From Margaritifera margaritifera (lineage: Eukaryota > Mollusca > Bivalvia > Unionida > Margaritiferidae), in the NCBI GenBank assembly GCA_029931535.1, contig JAQPZY010001665.1, positions 1,199,501 to 1,263,500 on the forward strand: DNA of 64,000 bases, read 5' to 3'. The notes beneath the pieces were generated by a model that had not been told where the DNA came from, made no database searches, and saw only the letters and a list, made by a program, of their open reading frames with translations. Shown here one piece after another: positions 1 through 11,782 of the stretch (the first letter of the stretch is position 1; each line of letters begins with the position of its first letter). The translations under genes were made by a program, and so were the position numbers.

Positions 1-230
1 GTACTCTACCTCCGATTCCATAGAGATTTTGGGCGGCGTGGCTTTAATTTCAAATGAGTGCCATGCAAAGTATGCAAATAATCTTCTACATCTAATCAGC
101 CACAACTGCAGGATAATTTGCAGAATGATGATGTAGCTTCCGCGCTGGAAAAAAAATTTACATTAGGAGATCTTCATACATGAACAATGCAACTCACATT
201 ACGTATTTTGTCTCAAAATAAGTACGTTTT

Positions 231-922
231 TATACAGATGGCTTTACATAATATGCATGTTGTTATACAGATGGCTTTGCATACCATACATGTTGTTATA
301 CAGATGGCTTTGCATAATATACATGTTGTTATACAGATGGTTTTGCATACCATGCATGTTGTTATACAGATGGCTTTGCATACCATGCATGTTGTTATAC
401 AGATTGCTTTGCATAATATACATGTTGTTATACAGATGGCTTTGCATAATATACATGTTTTTATACAGATGGCTTTGCATAATATACATGTTTTTAAACA
501 GATGGTTTTGCATACCATGCATGTTGTTATACAGATGGCTTTGCATAATATACATGTTGTTATACAGATGGCTTTGCATAATATACATGTTTTTATACAG
601 ATAGCTTTGCATACCATGCATGTTGTTATACAGATGATTTGCATACTATGCATGTTGTTATACAGATAGCTTTGCATACCATGCATGTTGTTATACAGAT
701 GATTTGCATACCATGCATGTTGTTATACAGATGGCTTTGCATAATATACATGTTCTTATACAGATGGCTTTGCATACCATGCATGTTGTTATTATACAGA
801 TGGCTTTGCATAATATACAGGTTGTTATACAGATGGCTTTGCATACCATGCATGTTGTTATACAGATGATTTGCATACTCAGCATGTTGCTATACAGATG
901 GCTTTGCATAATATGCATACAG
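231..922. repeat. 33-bp minisatellite, about 21 copies
   Basis: The unit is close to acagatggctttgcataata plus 13 further bases, repeated head to tail with substitutions (cataatatac versus cataccatgc) and a few indels near 670-800. Because 33 is a multiple of 3, both strands stay open; the plus frame gives the 11-residue repeat MALHNIHVVIQ. These frames are a by-product of the repeat and I do not call them genes. Many units contain the palindrome ATGCAT. Confidence 0.95.
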
Positions 923-1238
923 AACTTAATTGTACAAACAAAAATAAAAATGTATCTACTTAAAGAAGACAGAATGATGACGATATAGGGAAGAATTTTC
1001 ACCGTGTATATGGTGCAATTAGTAGCTCGAGTAGAATCTATTGGGATTCTAATTTCATATACAGATAAATACCCTTATCTTATACCTCTGGATTCCCCAT
1101 ATTCCAAGTTAATGCATCGGTTGCTAGATACAATATCAACAGATAAACCTCTAAATCCAGGATATGTTTGCTTTATGACATAGTAAGCATTACAATTTGT
1201 AGACATTAGCAGAATGTGGATGTTTACCACTGAATCAA

Positions 1239-1327
1239 TGAATAGTTAGATTGTCTCAAGTTGGCGACTTCATTACCTCGCTCGATTTATGCTCGGTTTT
1301 GCTGTTATGTGTGACGTCATTCCATAA
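1239..1327 (+). repeat. Dispersed repeat, copy 1 (CRE-bearing)
   Basis: About 88 bp matches 23519-23605 in the same orientation: both run from gttagattgt through cgacttcattacctcgct to gctgttatgtgtgacgtcat. Each copy contains a perfect TGACGTCA palindrome (here 1312-1319), the consensus cyclic-AMP response element. Family unknown to me. Confidence 0.7.
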
Positions 1328-1417
1328 AAACAGAACATACATTACTGTAAACTTCATAAATTCCGGTGTTTTTCAAAACCGATCACTTCTTTTTAGGCAC
1401 TATGGGATTTCGGACTA

Positions 1418-1492
1418 CATGCGAAATTTACTTACCTCCGAAACTGAAGAGCTTAACAACGTGCACAAATTTACTTACCTCCGAAAGTGAAG
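1418..1492. repeat. Two-copy 43-bp duplication
   Basis: aaatttacttacctccgaaa occurs twice, 43 bp apart, each time followed by a ctgaag/gtgaag tail. It lies just downstream of the CRE-bearing repeat and may belong to it. Confidence 0.6.
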
Positions 1493-1899
1493 ATTTGAAA
1501 ACTGAACTGCTCCAATAAGCATGGTCAATTTTACGTTTTGCAAAAACACATGTTAACACTTTTTTTTACGAAGAATTGAACTTAGTTTTAATTACAATCA
1601 AGAGATATATTAGATTGACCTTGGCAAGTCATGAAAATAAACAAAGTAATGGGGCTAAGCGTTTGGAACTATTTTGTTACTTTTAACATAGATTTGTGAC
1701 CTTGAGACCCCTCAGCCGGTCAGCGTAGGAATAAGCTAACAAAATTGGATAGTAAATCGCCAGATAGTAGGGGCGTTTACTTATCGGCGATGGTGCAGAG
1801 TGACATTACTGTAGAGGTATATGGATTGAACTGTCATTTAAAATATAACGTTTCTATACGCCCGCCATAAGACGGAGCGTATTATGTTATGATGTTGTT

Positions 1900-2600
1900 C
1901 GTCTGTTACCAATTTCGTTTCCGCATAACGAGTTGTCCACCATCTACAGCTACCAGACTTTGTGGTGGCCTGTACTTGGGGTAAGAAAGAACCATCTCAA
2001 TTTTAGGGTCATAAGAACAAAAGAAAGGTCACTGTAACTGAAAGAAGAAAATAGTTTTCTCTACATAATTATAATTTTGCACCATCTATAGTTGCCAAGA
2101 TTTGTGGATAGCTTGGCCTTTGGGATTGCAACAACCCTACTAATTTAGGGATCAAAAAGGTCAAAGGTCAAGGTCACATACATTGAAAGCAGACAAATGG
2201 TTTTCGCACAATTGAAGATTAGTTTTACATCATATACCTAAACTAAACTTTGTGGATGACTCAGGAAGAACAAAATCATTTATCAACGACGTACCTTCAC
2301 TACTGTTTGTGGCTGACTTGGACAGAAGGGTAAGGAAGAAGTCTATTTATGTTGGGGTACAAAAATCAAAGGTTAAGGTCACTGTGACTGAAAGAAGAAA
2401 AATGTTTTTTGCAGAATAACTTTTGTTCTAGAGTAAGTTCCTTGACAAAACATCGTGGATGGCTTTCACATAGGGTAATGAATAAATCTAGAGATTCTGG
2501 GGTCCAAAGGTTAGAGGTCACGGTCATGGTAAGTCTAATAAGAAAATAATGGCTTTTGTATATTACGTTTAGTTCAAGACCGTATACTTTGACCAAATAT
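1900..2600 (+). repeat. Diverged AGGTCA-rich repeat, about 142-bp unit
   Basis: Similar phrases recur at about 2027, 2169, 2375 and 2517: aaggtcactgtaactgaaag or its variants, then an A-rich stretch and a variant of gttttygcacaat. Spacings are 142, 206 and 142 bp, so the array is old and one unit is damaged. At 2158-2176 there are three AGGTCA half-sites in direct orientation, a DR1 followed by a DR0. I have the impression that similar sequence is common in marine invertebrate genomes, but I cannot test that here. Confidence 0.55.
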
Positions 2601-2609
2601 TGAGGTCAC

Positions 2610-3260
2610 TGAGACCCGTTGGGCAATATTCTTCCGAGTTAACCATGTCCTACTAGTGCCTACAATAAGGACTATTTTACAAGGGACGGGTGTATAATAT
2701 GCCGTTCACGGTACTTTCTTTGGTACAGCATACGGTCACAACTTGTGATTAAAAACAAACGAAGGGGCAACTGTTTTATACTATAGTTTCTAAAAGACGA
2801 ACGGAGGTAAAATACGGATCTACCGATTATGGTGTCTCCAGTGTGGAAGTATCGTAAAGAGCTGTGCGAGTACTGCCCGTCTTACATTTGTCTTTCAAGC
2901 ATGTTACAAACTATAAAATTACTACAAACATTCCTCATAACGTAAACAAAAGGACTTAAACGTGCAATTGAAAAAATGAAAGAGATAAAAAAGAAGAAGA
3001 ATATTGATAAACAAAAGTCGTCCCATTTCATTAAGTACAGACATTTAAAAACATATTTCTGTTTTAATCTCTGTAACATATCTTCGTTTTGACCTCTGTA
3101 ATTCGTAAAATATGCAATATAATTCAATAAAAAGGAAGGAAATTTGGGTTTTCAAGTATAGAAGATTAAAAGATACGTTTAAACATGAACCTCCATATCT
3201 GACCTTTAATCTTTACATATTGTAGATGTTGAACCTGATACTGTTTGTAGATAAATCTTT
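2610..3260. other. No gene seen
   Basis: AT-rich sequence with only short, compositionally unremarkable open frames. I see no repeat, splice pattern or conserved motif. Confidence 0.6.
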
Positions 3261-3265
3261 CTCTA

Positions 3266-3383
3266 GGCCGTATTCACAAAGCTCCTCAACTTGAGTGTAA
3301 ACACTTAATTTTTCAGATTATATAATAAACACACTAATCTGCGTACTACGGATTTGACATTTGAGTTTTATTCAGCTGAAAAT

Positions 3384-3449
<66 letters not shown>

Positions 3450-3540
3450 TGGAGGGTTAATTCGTGAAATGTTCATAACTATTATGTAACTCAAAGACAT
3501 GATTTGCACTCAGGTTGAATATCTCTGTGAATACGGAGCC
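3266..3540. mobile_element. MITE with about 34-bp inverted ends and TA duplication
   Basis: The left end GGCCGTATTCACAAAGC and the reverse complement of the right end GGCTCCGTATTCACAGAG align, and the similarity runs on through CTCAACTTGAGTG / TTCAACCTGAGTG. TA flanks both sides (3264-3265 and 3541-3542). The centre is a (TA)n tract of about 60 bp. There is no coding capacity. The end sequence and TA target suggest a non-autonomous Harbinger/ISL2EU-like element, but the superfamily is an inference. Confidence 0.75.
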
Positions 3541-3849
3541 TAGTGTTTTTATTTAGGTACAAACGTCTAGGTACATTAGGTTGCCAGTGAATGCATACAC
3601 ATGATAAGGGCTGGATCCATATTTCTGGTAGGTGACAACATTTGGTTTACTCGGGTCTCATCGTTCACCTAGCCATAAAGTTCTTAAATATTATAATTGT
3701 AGAATTTCTCAAAATTAATGTCAGAAAGTATTGAAAATAAATGTTACAATATCCTTTGTATTAGACTTTGTGTTCAAGAAAAAGAATAGAATTCTAGCAG
3801 GATTTGATATATTAGGAAAGTCAAACTCAGAGTCAAAGTGGAATGATCA

Positions 3850-4018
3850 ACGTAATCCAAACAGCCTAACCCAAACAGACTAATCCAAAAAACCTAACCC
3901 AAACAGCCTAATCCAAACAGCATAATCTCAACATCCTAACCCAAACAGCCTAATCCAAAAAGCCTAATCCAAACAATCTAACCAAAACAGCCTAATCCGT
4001 ACATCATAATCCAAACAG
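3850..4018. repeat. 14-bp tandem repeat (cctaacccaaacag)
   Basis: About 12 tandem units of cctaatccaaacag with variants such as cctaacccaaacag and actaatccaaaaaa. CCTAACCC inside the unit resembles telomeric sequence by chance; the period is 14, not 6. Confidence 0.9.
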
Positions 4019-4034
4019 CAGCTTTTGCATTCAT

Positions 4035-4215
4035 TGAATCCCAGTGATAACGTAATGTAAAATTATGGATTCAAAACAACAATGACGTAATGTAAAATTA
4101 GGGGTAAAACAATAATCATGACATAATGTAAAATCTTGGAATCAAAATATTGAGATACAGAATAATGTGAAATCAAATAATGAATACGTGACGTCAAATT
4201 ATGGATTCAGAAAAT
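4035..4215. repeat. Degenerate repeat (gtaatgtaaaatta)
   Basis: Four or five irregular copies of a unit containing gtaatgtaaaattatggatt and a run of A/C, spaced roughly 35-50 bp. Confidence 0.5.
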
Positions 4216-4452
4216 AAGCACATTCTAAATGTATAATCGGTTACTTTTCATTGTATACCAACCTTGCATCATGACTAAAGTGTGAACATGAACTGTAAAA
4301 AAGGCTGTTTTATTTACTTTGTGAGTGATTTACACTTTGAAAAATACCAAACCATGATCATTGAATCCTTATAATTCCAATTATCCTCATTCTATGATCA
4401 AATCAGCGCACTCAATCAATAACACATTTGCTTTTAGGCAGCGCGTAACTTT

Positions 4453-4628
4453 CTTTCATTAGCCTCTTCACATGGCCCCACACATATCTATTCATTAACC
4501 TCTTCACATGGCCCCACAAATATCTATTCATTAACTTCTTCACATGGCCCCACACATATCTATTCATTAACCTCTTCACATGGCCCCACACATATCTATT
4601 CATTAACCTCTTCACATGATCCCACAAA
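4453..4628. repeat. 36-bp minisatellite, about 5 copies
   Basis: The unit is cctcttcacatggccccaca plus catatctattcattaa. Copies are more than 90 percent alike. On minus it reads as the 12-residue repeat HVKRLMNRYVWG inside a 95-codon frame, which I regard as a repeat artefact. Confidence 0.93.
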
Positions 4629-4639
4629 TATCTAACTCC

Positions 4640-6685
4640 ATCTTCGCTAGCCAAGGGTCGTCGACTCTTATATGGTATTAAAGATAGGATAGAGTGCACG
4701 AGCGGGTCATAGCAAGTGATCTGAGAACCTTTTGTCGCGGTATGAATTGTCTTCTTGTTTTTACCAGACTATTGCTTTTTCAACATTAAGCTTGAGTCCG
4801 GTACCTGTTATTTTAGCATTCGGTGTACTTGCATTCAACTCATTTCGATCATTCAAAACAACCATTGTGTCCATTCTTAGTGAGATCCCCTGATCATACG
4901 CCATAAGACAATGACCTTCAAAAACAGGTGGTACAAAAATTGTCCAAGCAAAATTCAACAATTTATGAATGTGGAGTGACTCGTTAATCCTGACATATGC
5001 TTTGTTTTGCTACAGAGGTGAGTGCTGGAGTACTGTGCAATTGCTATGTTTGAACTTCTAATCGACTATTGTATCTGGGTTGCAAATTTCGACCTGATGT
5101 CACAAGGTGTGGAGGTGCGGGGGACTTGTTATTACTGTGTTGTAAAGAATTGATATAGACAAAGCTTGACCTAAACTGTACTGTAATCTCATTGGTAACC
5201 CAAAGTAGTCCCCAGAATTTACCGATGTGCAAAACATTCCAGATCAGTATCACGTGACCGTTTATATCCAATCATATTGCAGAAAACTCAGTAAATTCAA
5301 AACAGTTGGAATTTTTAAATATTATCGCCTATTTGTAATTACTATAATGTAATCTAGGTAATACCAGCAGTTCGAATTAATTACAATATTCAGTTTCTGC
5401 TCTGCTTATTTGAAGTCATATAGCCAAATTACATCGTATCATGACCAAAGTGTGAACATGAACCGTAAATAAAAGCAGCAGGAACAAACGGGAGATAATA
5501 CTTAGAGTATATTAGTGTTAAGATAAAAATTTATTTACATATTCTTTGCAACAAGGACAGCTGTGCAATATGTGATATGTATGTCTACATATTATCTTAG
5601 AGGTATTGAATAGGCTAAAAGGTTGCCCCTCATCAAATTCGTAATGAATTATGAAAGAAAGTTTTCCAGTTGTAACCTCCATTTTCAGAAGTTTCAGGTA
5701 AAGAGTAGAAACATCAAATATCAATCACCAAATACGTTATTAAGTCTGCATCAAAATTAATAAGGAACGAATCGTTTTCTTGCTTAAGGCTTTCTCTTCT
5801 TGATAGCAATATATTTATCAGTTATATTATACGTAATGTGGATTTAGTCACAGGGATAAGCCGTCTGTGTTGGAGTGTGGAACCAGCTTGACAGATTAAC
5901 CCGGATGTGAGGAAAGAAACAATTACACGTGAAAGTAGTGGTCATTCTGAGTACATAGAGACAAATAGCATTGGCACTACCATATGTAGACTTGTGTGGA
6001 TAATAATCGCAGAATACATCATAACGTGAGAAATAGATTTTTATTTTAAGTGGATTAAGCTTAATATAGAATATTATACACCAAATATTTTGCTGAATAA
6101 TAAGGTTCATTTACTTCTGTACGGGACTTAAATGTCAGTTTAATGGGTCAAACTGTGCAGCTCTAAAATTCACTTCCAATGTTTCATGGTCTTGAATTGG
6201 GAGTTAACATTACGGACAGTTTGACTGTATTGGAACTCTAATCTGCAGGTACAGAGGGGAAGGGGGAGATTTTTTGTTCAGTACTGACAAATGGATGTCT
6301 ACGCTGATATCACATTCATGTGACCACAACAACTTTCACAAGTGATAGATGAATGCTTCAGTCTTCAAAACTACAAATGATAATAAAGCGAATTGACAGG
6401 TCACGTAAACATGGCCTTTTTCAAACAAATACTGTAAAATCTGGAACTTTAGGTCATAATGCATAAGTGTGTCTTTTATATAACTTCAAAATCTTCTTTC
6501 GGACTACTCTGAGGATAATAGTAGTTTTAACTGCAGCATTTCAGACTTATCTAGTATTTCGAACTTTACTCAGCTTTGCCTCACACACTAAGACCATCCA
6601 CCCACCCCCTTATGTTCTAGCCTCCTAGAAAAAAGCTCCACACCGCTATGGACAAAAGACATCAGAATGTCATCCCTAAATAATC
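4640..6685. other. No gene confidently seen
   Basis: AT-rich intergenic sequence. A 66-codon minus frame at 4761-4961 and an 88-codon minus frame at 5844-6110 are open, but neither shows a family motif or convincing splice boundaries. Confidence 0.5.
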
Positions 6686-6689
6686 AGAG

Positions 6690-7665
6690 CTTTATGAATG
6701 CAAGAAATTACCCTATTTCTGAAACTTTTTGGATTATGTCAAAGCCGATATTGTATGTGGTTGTGAAACCTGTCTCAACGACTTTATTGGAGACGGCGAA
6801 GTTCTCCTTCCAGATAGTGACTTTAACGTCTGTCGAAATGATAGAAGTGCTGCGTACGTAGGTGCATTAATCCTAATAAAAATAGTAACTCAAGCGATCC
6901 TGCTGACATCAACACTGACTGTGATATTGTTCTACGAAAAATCAACTGAACGAATTCTCAAATTCTAATTGTTCATTCAGTGTACCGTCCTACTAGTAAT
7001 AAACTTTAATACATTCTGGACTTGATCAACATTGTCAGATGTGTATGCATCAAGTTCCAAGACGCTGTTATCCAGATAACTATTGAGTCCAACGTTCTAG
7101 AAATAAATTAGTCGAGCAACATTATCACCGGTCATCAGTACAGAAAGCCTCTCAATGAACCATTCCTCCATCTAGAAAGCTAGTTAGGTCAATGCTAACT
7201 TGTGAACGTCGCAACCAGAAAAGACAAAACCCTGGACATCTACTTCACAAATAGGCCATCGCTGGTGAACATATGTTGTGTTATTCCCTGCATCAGTGAC
7301 CACATCGCAATCTTCATTGATTCTTATGTCAGCGTGCCAAGGAGGAAACCAGCTTTAAGAAAGCTCTATATGTGGAGTAAAGCCAACATGTCAAACAATA
7401 AATACCAGTGCACTCAGTACATCCTTGAAACATTTACATCAGAGAGCAGCATCAATAACGCCTGGAAATGTTTCAGAGACTGATGCCACCTAGTTACACA
7501 TCTACCCAATAATACCTCACAATTACTTCATCTAGGACTAGAGACACACAGTTTCAAAACATCTTAGCTGTCTACAAGAACAGCTTCTTCTCCGACTCTG
7601 TCATCAAGTGGAACATCCTCCATGAGATTCTGATCAGCCAGCCCACATTGGAATCCTTCTAACTT
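6690..7665 (+). mobile_element. Decayed LINE: endonuclease domain joined to RT tail
   Basis: Fragments of a non-LTR retrotransposon ORF2. The frame at 6729-6968 has the look of the front of an AP endonuclease (DIVCGCETCLNDF, then CRNDRSAAYVGALI, where the family normally has tETWL and R.DR...GG.). The frame at 7202-7483 carries the end of that domain (KTLDIYFTNRPSLV, then PCISDHIAIFIDS, with the conserved SDH). Directly after it, 7540-7650 reads as the C-terminal tail seen in such elements (NILAVYKNSFFSDSVIKWN, then PTLESF). The reverse-transcriptase core that should separate these parts is missing, so the copy has a large internal deletion plus frameshifts. Not functional. Confidence 0.7.
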
Positions 7666-7699
7666 GTCCTGTCCACCTTTAGCCATTAATATTAAACAT

Positions 7700-8775
7700 C
7701 CTGTTGTAAATGTTGTTTTTGACCTGTTAAAAACGGCATTTAAACCTCACAGTATCCACTCCCATTTGCAATTAAACTCAGTTCTGAGGGAAGCAATTAA
7801 GGAAGATGATGAAGATGAAGCCTATCACCAGACGATTTATCATTAGACCTCTATACAAGTTTGGTGGGCTGAGTAATATTGGGTCATGTAAATCTTCCTT
7901 TTTGTGATGTTCTCCATCCTTGCCAAACCTTTTGCTCATCCTTGCCGTGGTTTTGAAATGTGCTGATATTCTTGACAAAACTGTGGAACTAAAATGTACA
8001 ACTTTTATAACTCTACTCAGTATTAGCTATTTTACGCACAATGTAACACGGTCATGTGACTGGTGATTGAGGTCAAATCAAGAAGGCAGACTTACATATA
8101 TTCATGGTGGAATAGAGAGAGAGAGATTTGCTCAACATTTATTAAAATCAATAAAATGTGCCAATTATCTAATGTTTTGAAATAATGCAAAACATTTTTT
8201 CTTGACCCCAATAAAAATAAGTGAACATTTGTACAGATTTTGAACTTCTGAGCATAATTCATCGCCGCCCTTCACTTCTCTCATGAAAGCCCCAGTACCA
8301 CATTTACCATATCAAACTTTCATCGAATGATGTCCTGGCTGGAAAATCATAAAAAGTACATTTTAAAAAATATTTGCATAAAATATCACGGAAACTAAAT
8401 AATAAGATTTTCTGAGCGTTACCTTTTTTTTAAAGACCGAAAGAAAAGTAAGAACTTTGAATGGCTGACGGTGCGCATGTATGTAAAAATAACCTCCCAA
8501 TCATGTTCACAAATCATACTTATGAATGCTATTTTCTTACCAATCGTTAGTTGCATTGGCAAAAATAAGTTCATCATGACTAAACAATTACTTTAATACC
8601 ATTACCTTCACAAAAAGACAACGTCATATTGGGTTCGCAACAAAAGTCTTAGTCGCATGGTACGTATTTAGTTTAAATATATTTCAATGGCATATTAAAG
8701 CAACAATTGGGCTTGAACAACAAGTTTTCCAGCTCATGGAAAGACAGTCCTTATCTTCTATAAAAGACACTTAAC
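7700..8775. other. No gene seen
   Basis: The first part may be the 3' untranslated tail of the LINE upstream (gaagatgatgaagatgaag near 7803). The rest is AT-rich with no recognisable feature. Confidence 0.5.
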
Positions 8776-8780
<5 letters not shown>

Positions 8781-8865
<85 letters not shown>

Positions 8866-8900
8866 GATCACTAGTAATATACATCAATATGCCTGAAACA

Positions 8901-8946
<46 letters not shown>

Positions 8947-8953
8947 TTAATAA
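8781..8953. repeat. Compound microsatellite (TG)n(GA)n then (AAT)n
   Basis: (TG)n at about 8781-8840 runs straight into (GA)n to about 8864. After about 35 bp there is (AAT)n at about 8902-8953 followed by short gctaat repeats. Confidence 0.97.
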
Positions 8954-9029
8954 TGCTAATGCTAATGCTATATGTATTATAAGGAATCACCTGGTTTATT
9001 TAATAAACTCTTAAACGGCTTTAAACACT

Positions 9030-9090
9030 GGGCAATTTAGATCATACTTATACCATACTTAGATCATACTTATAGCATACTTAGATCATA
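9030..9090. repeat. Short tandem repeat (tagatcatactta)
   Basis: tagatcatacttata recurs about three times, with spacers of ccatact or gcatact. Confidence 0.7.
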
Positions 9091-9339
9091 CGATATTTAA
9101 GATTAACCTTGAAGCAGCAGGTTAGTAGTTGCATGCAAGAGTAGATGATTAAGATATGTATTTAAAATGTTTCGAATATTTTGTTATAACTTTTTTGTTT
9201 CTTTCAACCTGTTAATAAATTTAATGCTGTTTAATAGAAGAAAAAAAATACCCTTCTATAAAATGATTTGCAGCTGTACGTAAAACAGCACGGACTCCTG
9301 CAGATATATGCGTGTGACGTAACATAGGTAAATGACAGT

Positions 9340-10420
9340 GAGCTAAAAGTGTCGGAGAAGGAGAACAATTCTAATGCTAAGCAAAGGGCATATTGTAAAA
9401 TCTTGGCGCTCTTAGGGTACTTTCCAGCTGAGGTAAAGGCCGACTTGGATATAGTTTGTAGATGCAATTCTCTGTCATAATCTACAATTCTGAGCTGATT
9501 TCGTCGTTTTAAAGATCCCCGCGAATCCATGGAAGATGACCCACGTTCTGGAAGCTGTTGTCTGCAATTAGTGAGCGGGAAGTGACTGCTGTCAAGGAGC
9601 AATTGATAAAGATGTTCGATACACAGTGGAATATATTTCTATTATCACGGGTATTAATTCTTCACCGGTTTTTAATACACTGAAAAATCATTTGAAGCTT
9701 ATAAAGATTGGTGCAAGATGAGTCCTCTGTTTGTTGAAGGCGAATCAAAAATAGACTCTGGCTGAAATTGCCAAACAGCTACTCGCCATATATGAAAAGG
9801 GTGACCAGAGACATTTGAATGAGATTGTCACAAGTGATGAAACATGGATTTACTTTTTTAAACCCGACTCATAAGAAAAATTTAAAAAATTTTGATAGAA
9901 AAAAAAAACAAAAAAACAATAAAATAAAAAAAACAAACAAACAACAAAACAAGCAGGCAGAGACCACAAATTGCTTGACGTAGTCGGACTGTTAAGAGAG
10001 TTGTGTATACGCATTACTTTTTTATGCAAAAGGCCCGGTCGTCAAGGTACCTGTGGCTGACTCTGCTAGTGTCGCTGCACATTTTTATGCTTCCACAGTG
10101 TTGCCAAAGGTTATGGAATACTACCGAACAACCTGTCCGTGCACATGTACCTTATGAAGAAACACATCATCCAAACTTTATCTCCATACAGCCCTGATTT
10201 AGCTCAAAGTGAGTTTTGGCTGAATCCCGTTATCAAAGATTCGCTGAGGGCATACGATTAGAAAGCCGCCATGTGGTTGTAAGTGCAGTTTTCCAGTGTA
10301 TGAACAACATACCAAAAAGTGAATGCAAAATGGCATTTAATAATTGGATAATCAGACTGCGAAAGTATGTAGAGTAGCTTATCGAGGACTTTGACGGGAT
10401 GCACTGACGTACTGTTCACT
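9340..10420 (+). mobile_element. Decayed mariner (DD34D-type) transposase
   Basis: Pieces of a mariner-family transposase lie in order across three plus frames. FKDPRESMEDDPRSGS (about 9512-9560) is the linker after the helix-turn-helix domain. HLNEIVTSDETWIYFF (about 9813-9860) holds the second catalytic acidic motif. RTVKRVVYTHYFF follows near 10000. PYSPDLAQSEFW (about 10184-10220) is the conserved block around the third acidic residue, here with S where D/N is expected. Several stops, frameshifts and an A-rich insertion near 9895-9950 break the gene. I did not find convincing terminal inverted repeats. Confidence 0.8.
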
Positions 10421-10680
10421 AATAAAGAACTTTGTTGTAAATAACGCTTACACTTGAAAAAAATAAAGCAAAATCATAAAGTTGATTGGAGAAGAAACCC
10501 ACTGAATGTAGCCGGAAATTATAACCTGCAGACATAATCCGTGTTAAAAAAACTCACCCAGTTATCGTCAAGTATATGATTGTTTTCCTACAATATTGGC
10601 ATTTTTTAATTTTATTTTTCTTGCAAAAATATTTTGAAGTCACTCTTCCGACGCTAATGAGAGCATCCTCCATCTTAGTG

Positions 10681-10703
10681 AAAGTACGGAATCGCCGTAC
10701 TTT
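10681..10703. other. Perfect 9-bp hairpin in a CpG-richer patch
   Basis: AAAGTACGG-AATCG-CCGTACTTT is a perfect stem with a 5-nt loop. The surrounding 10640-10800 is locally GC-rich and includes, on minus, GGGGGCGGTGC and an ATG in good context (AAGATGG at about 10673). This could be the remnant of a minus-strand promoter and first exon (MEDALISVGRVTSKYF), but no downstream exon supports it. Confidence 0.35.
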
Positions 10704-10920
10704 TTTCCCATGATGCACCGCCCCCTTTACTACCCGAACTATGATATTGGCTTGCCAATTTAGGACATGCACCAGCAAAACGAACGAAGGAGAAGACGGA
10801 CAGCCCAGCAATATGGTCCCTATGATTTTAATCATAACCAATTTTTTTCACTTTTACTCAAAATCCACTACATTGAGCATAGTTCAAATACCAAGAAAGT
10901 TGGTCTAATATATGTACGTA

Positions 10921-10923
<3 letters not shown>

Positions 10924-11012
<89 letters not shown>
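10924..11012. repeat. Compound microsatellite (AC)n(AT)n
   Basis: (AC)n of about 32 bp is followed immediately by (AT)n of about 55 bp. Confidence 0.97.
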
Positions 11013-11014
<2 letters not shown>

Positions 11015-11780
11015 ATAATATATACATTTTTCATGCAATAGCTGTTTTTGTTTTTCCTTTAATTCTCTGTCATCTATATCTATTTTTGGTAACAGATGTT
11101 CACTGCACATAGGCTAATTTTTGCCCTTGTAGATTGTAACCATATACTACTGTTTACTAACGTCTCTTGGAACTGTCCTACATTGGGAACAAGCCAGATA
11201 GGTCATGAACTAGTCGTGCAGTACAAACTTACACAGGTTGTGTCAGTGCTAATAAAGTATAGTCAGAAATGTTTGATTTTCTAAAATGTCTTCTCTTTCA
11301 TGACATTTTGTATTGTATTCACATACATTGATTTCTACCTATATAAGATGTCCATTTCACTATATGAGCTTTTATTTAAACCAGATTTTTAACAATAGCT
11401 ATCCTTTTCTATGACCCCCCCCCCCCCCCTTCATATAAATGCAGGAATGTAGATGCAACATGCGCTCACATACCCTACTGGCCATGTCACTGAGCCACGT
11501 GCCTGCGAATAAGATGACACAATTGACTGTTGAGTGAAGTGAACATTTCCTACGTTGGGTGAGGGTACAAGGTGCTAAGCAAGAAATAGATAAACAAAAG
11601 AAGAAACGTGGGTTTTTTCATAAAAAATAAATGATGGACAAATCCAAAACTTCTTGGCTAGTTACGTATGCCAACAGCAATTACAATGAGAATTTTGGAC
11701 GTTTGCTAAAAACAAATAGATTTTAATAAAACTTGGAAAAACTAGATAATCGATGGAATCAAAAGAACTATACTAGGCAT
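11015..11780. other. No gene seen
   Basis: AT-rich sequence with a C14 homopolymer at about 11416-11430. No gene, repeat array or conserved motif recognised. Confidence 0.6.
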
Positions 11781-11782
11781 AA

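Noticed and set aside
231..922. CRISPR array
   Set aside because: Repeats are contiguous, without unique spacers, and the DNA is eukaryotic. The same applies to the other arrays.
187..1002. Several long frames on both strands
   Set aside because: All arise from the 33-bp repeat, whose length keeps any stop-free frame open.
3850..4018. Interstitial telomere
   Set aside because: CCTAACCC occurs, but the period is 14 bp, not TTAGGG hexamers.
8781..9014. Frame coding runs of CV, RE and N
   Set aside because: Pure microsatellite translation.
9231..9602. 123-codon minus frame as a gene
   Set aside because: It is antisense to the mariner transposase remnant, which explains the sequence better.
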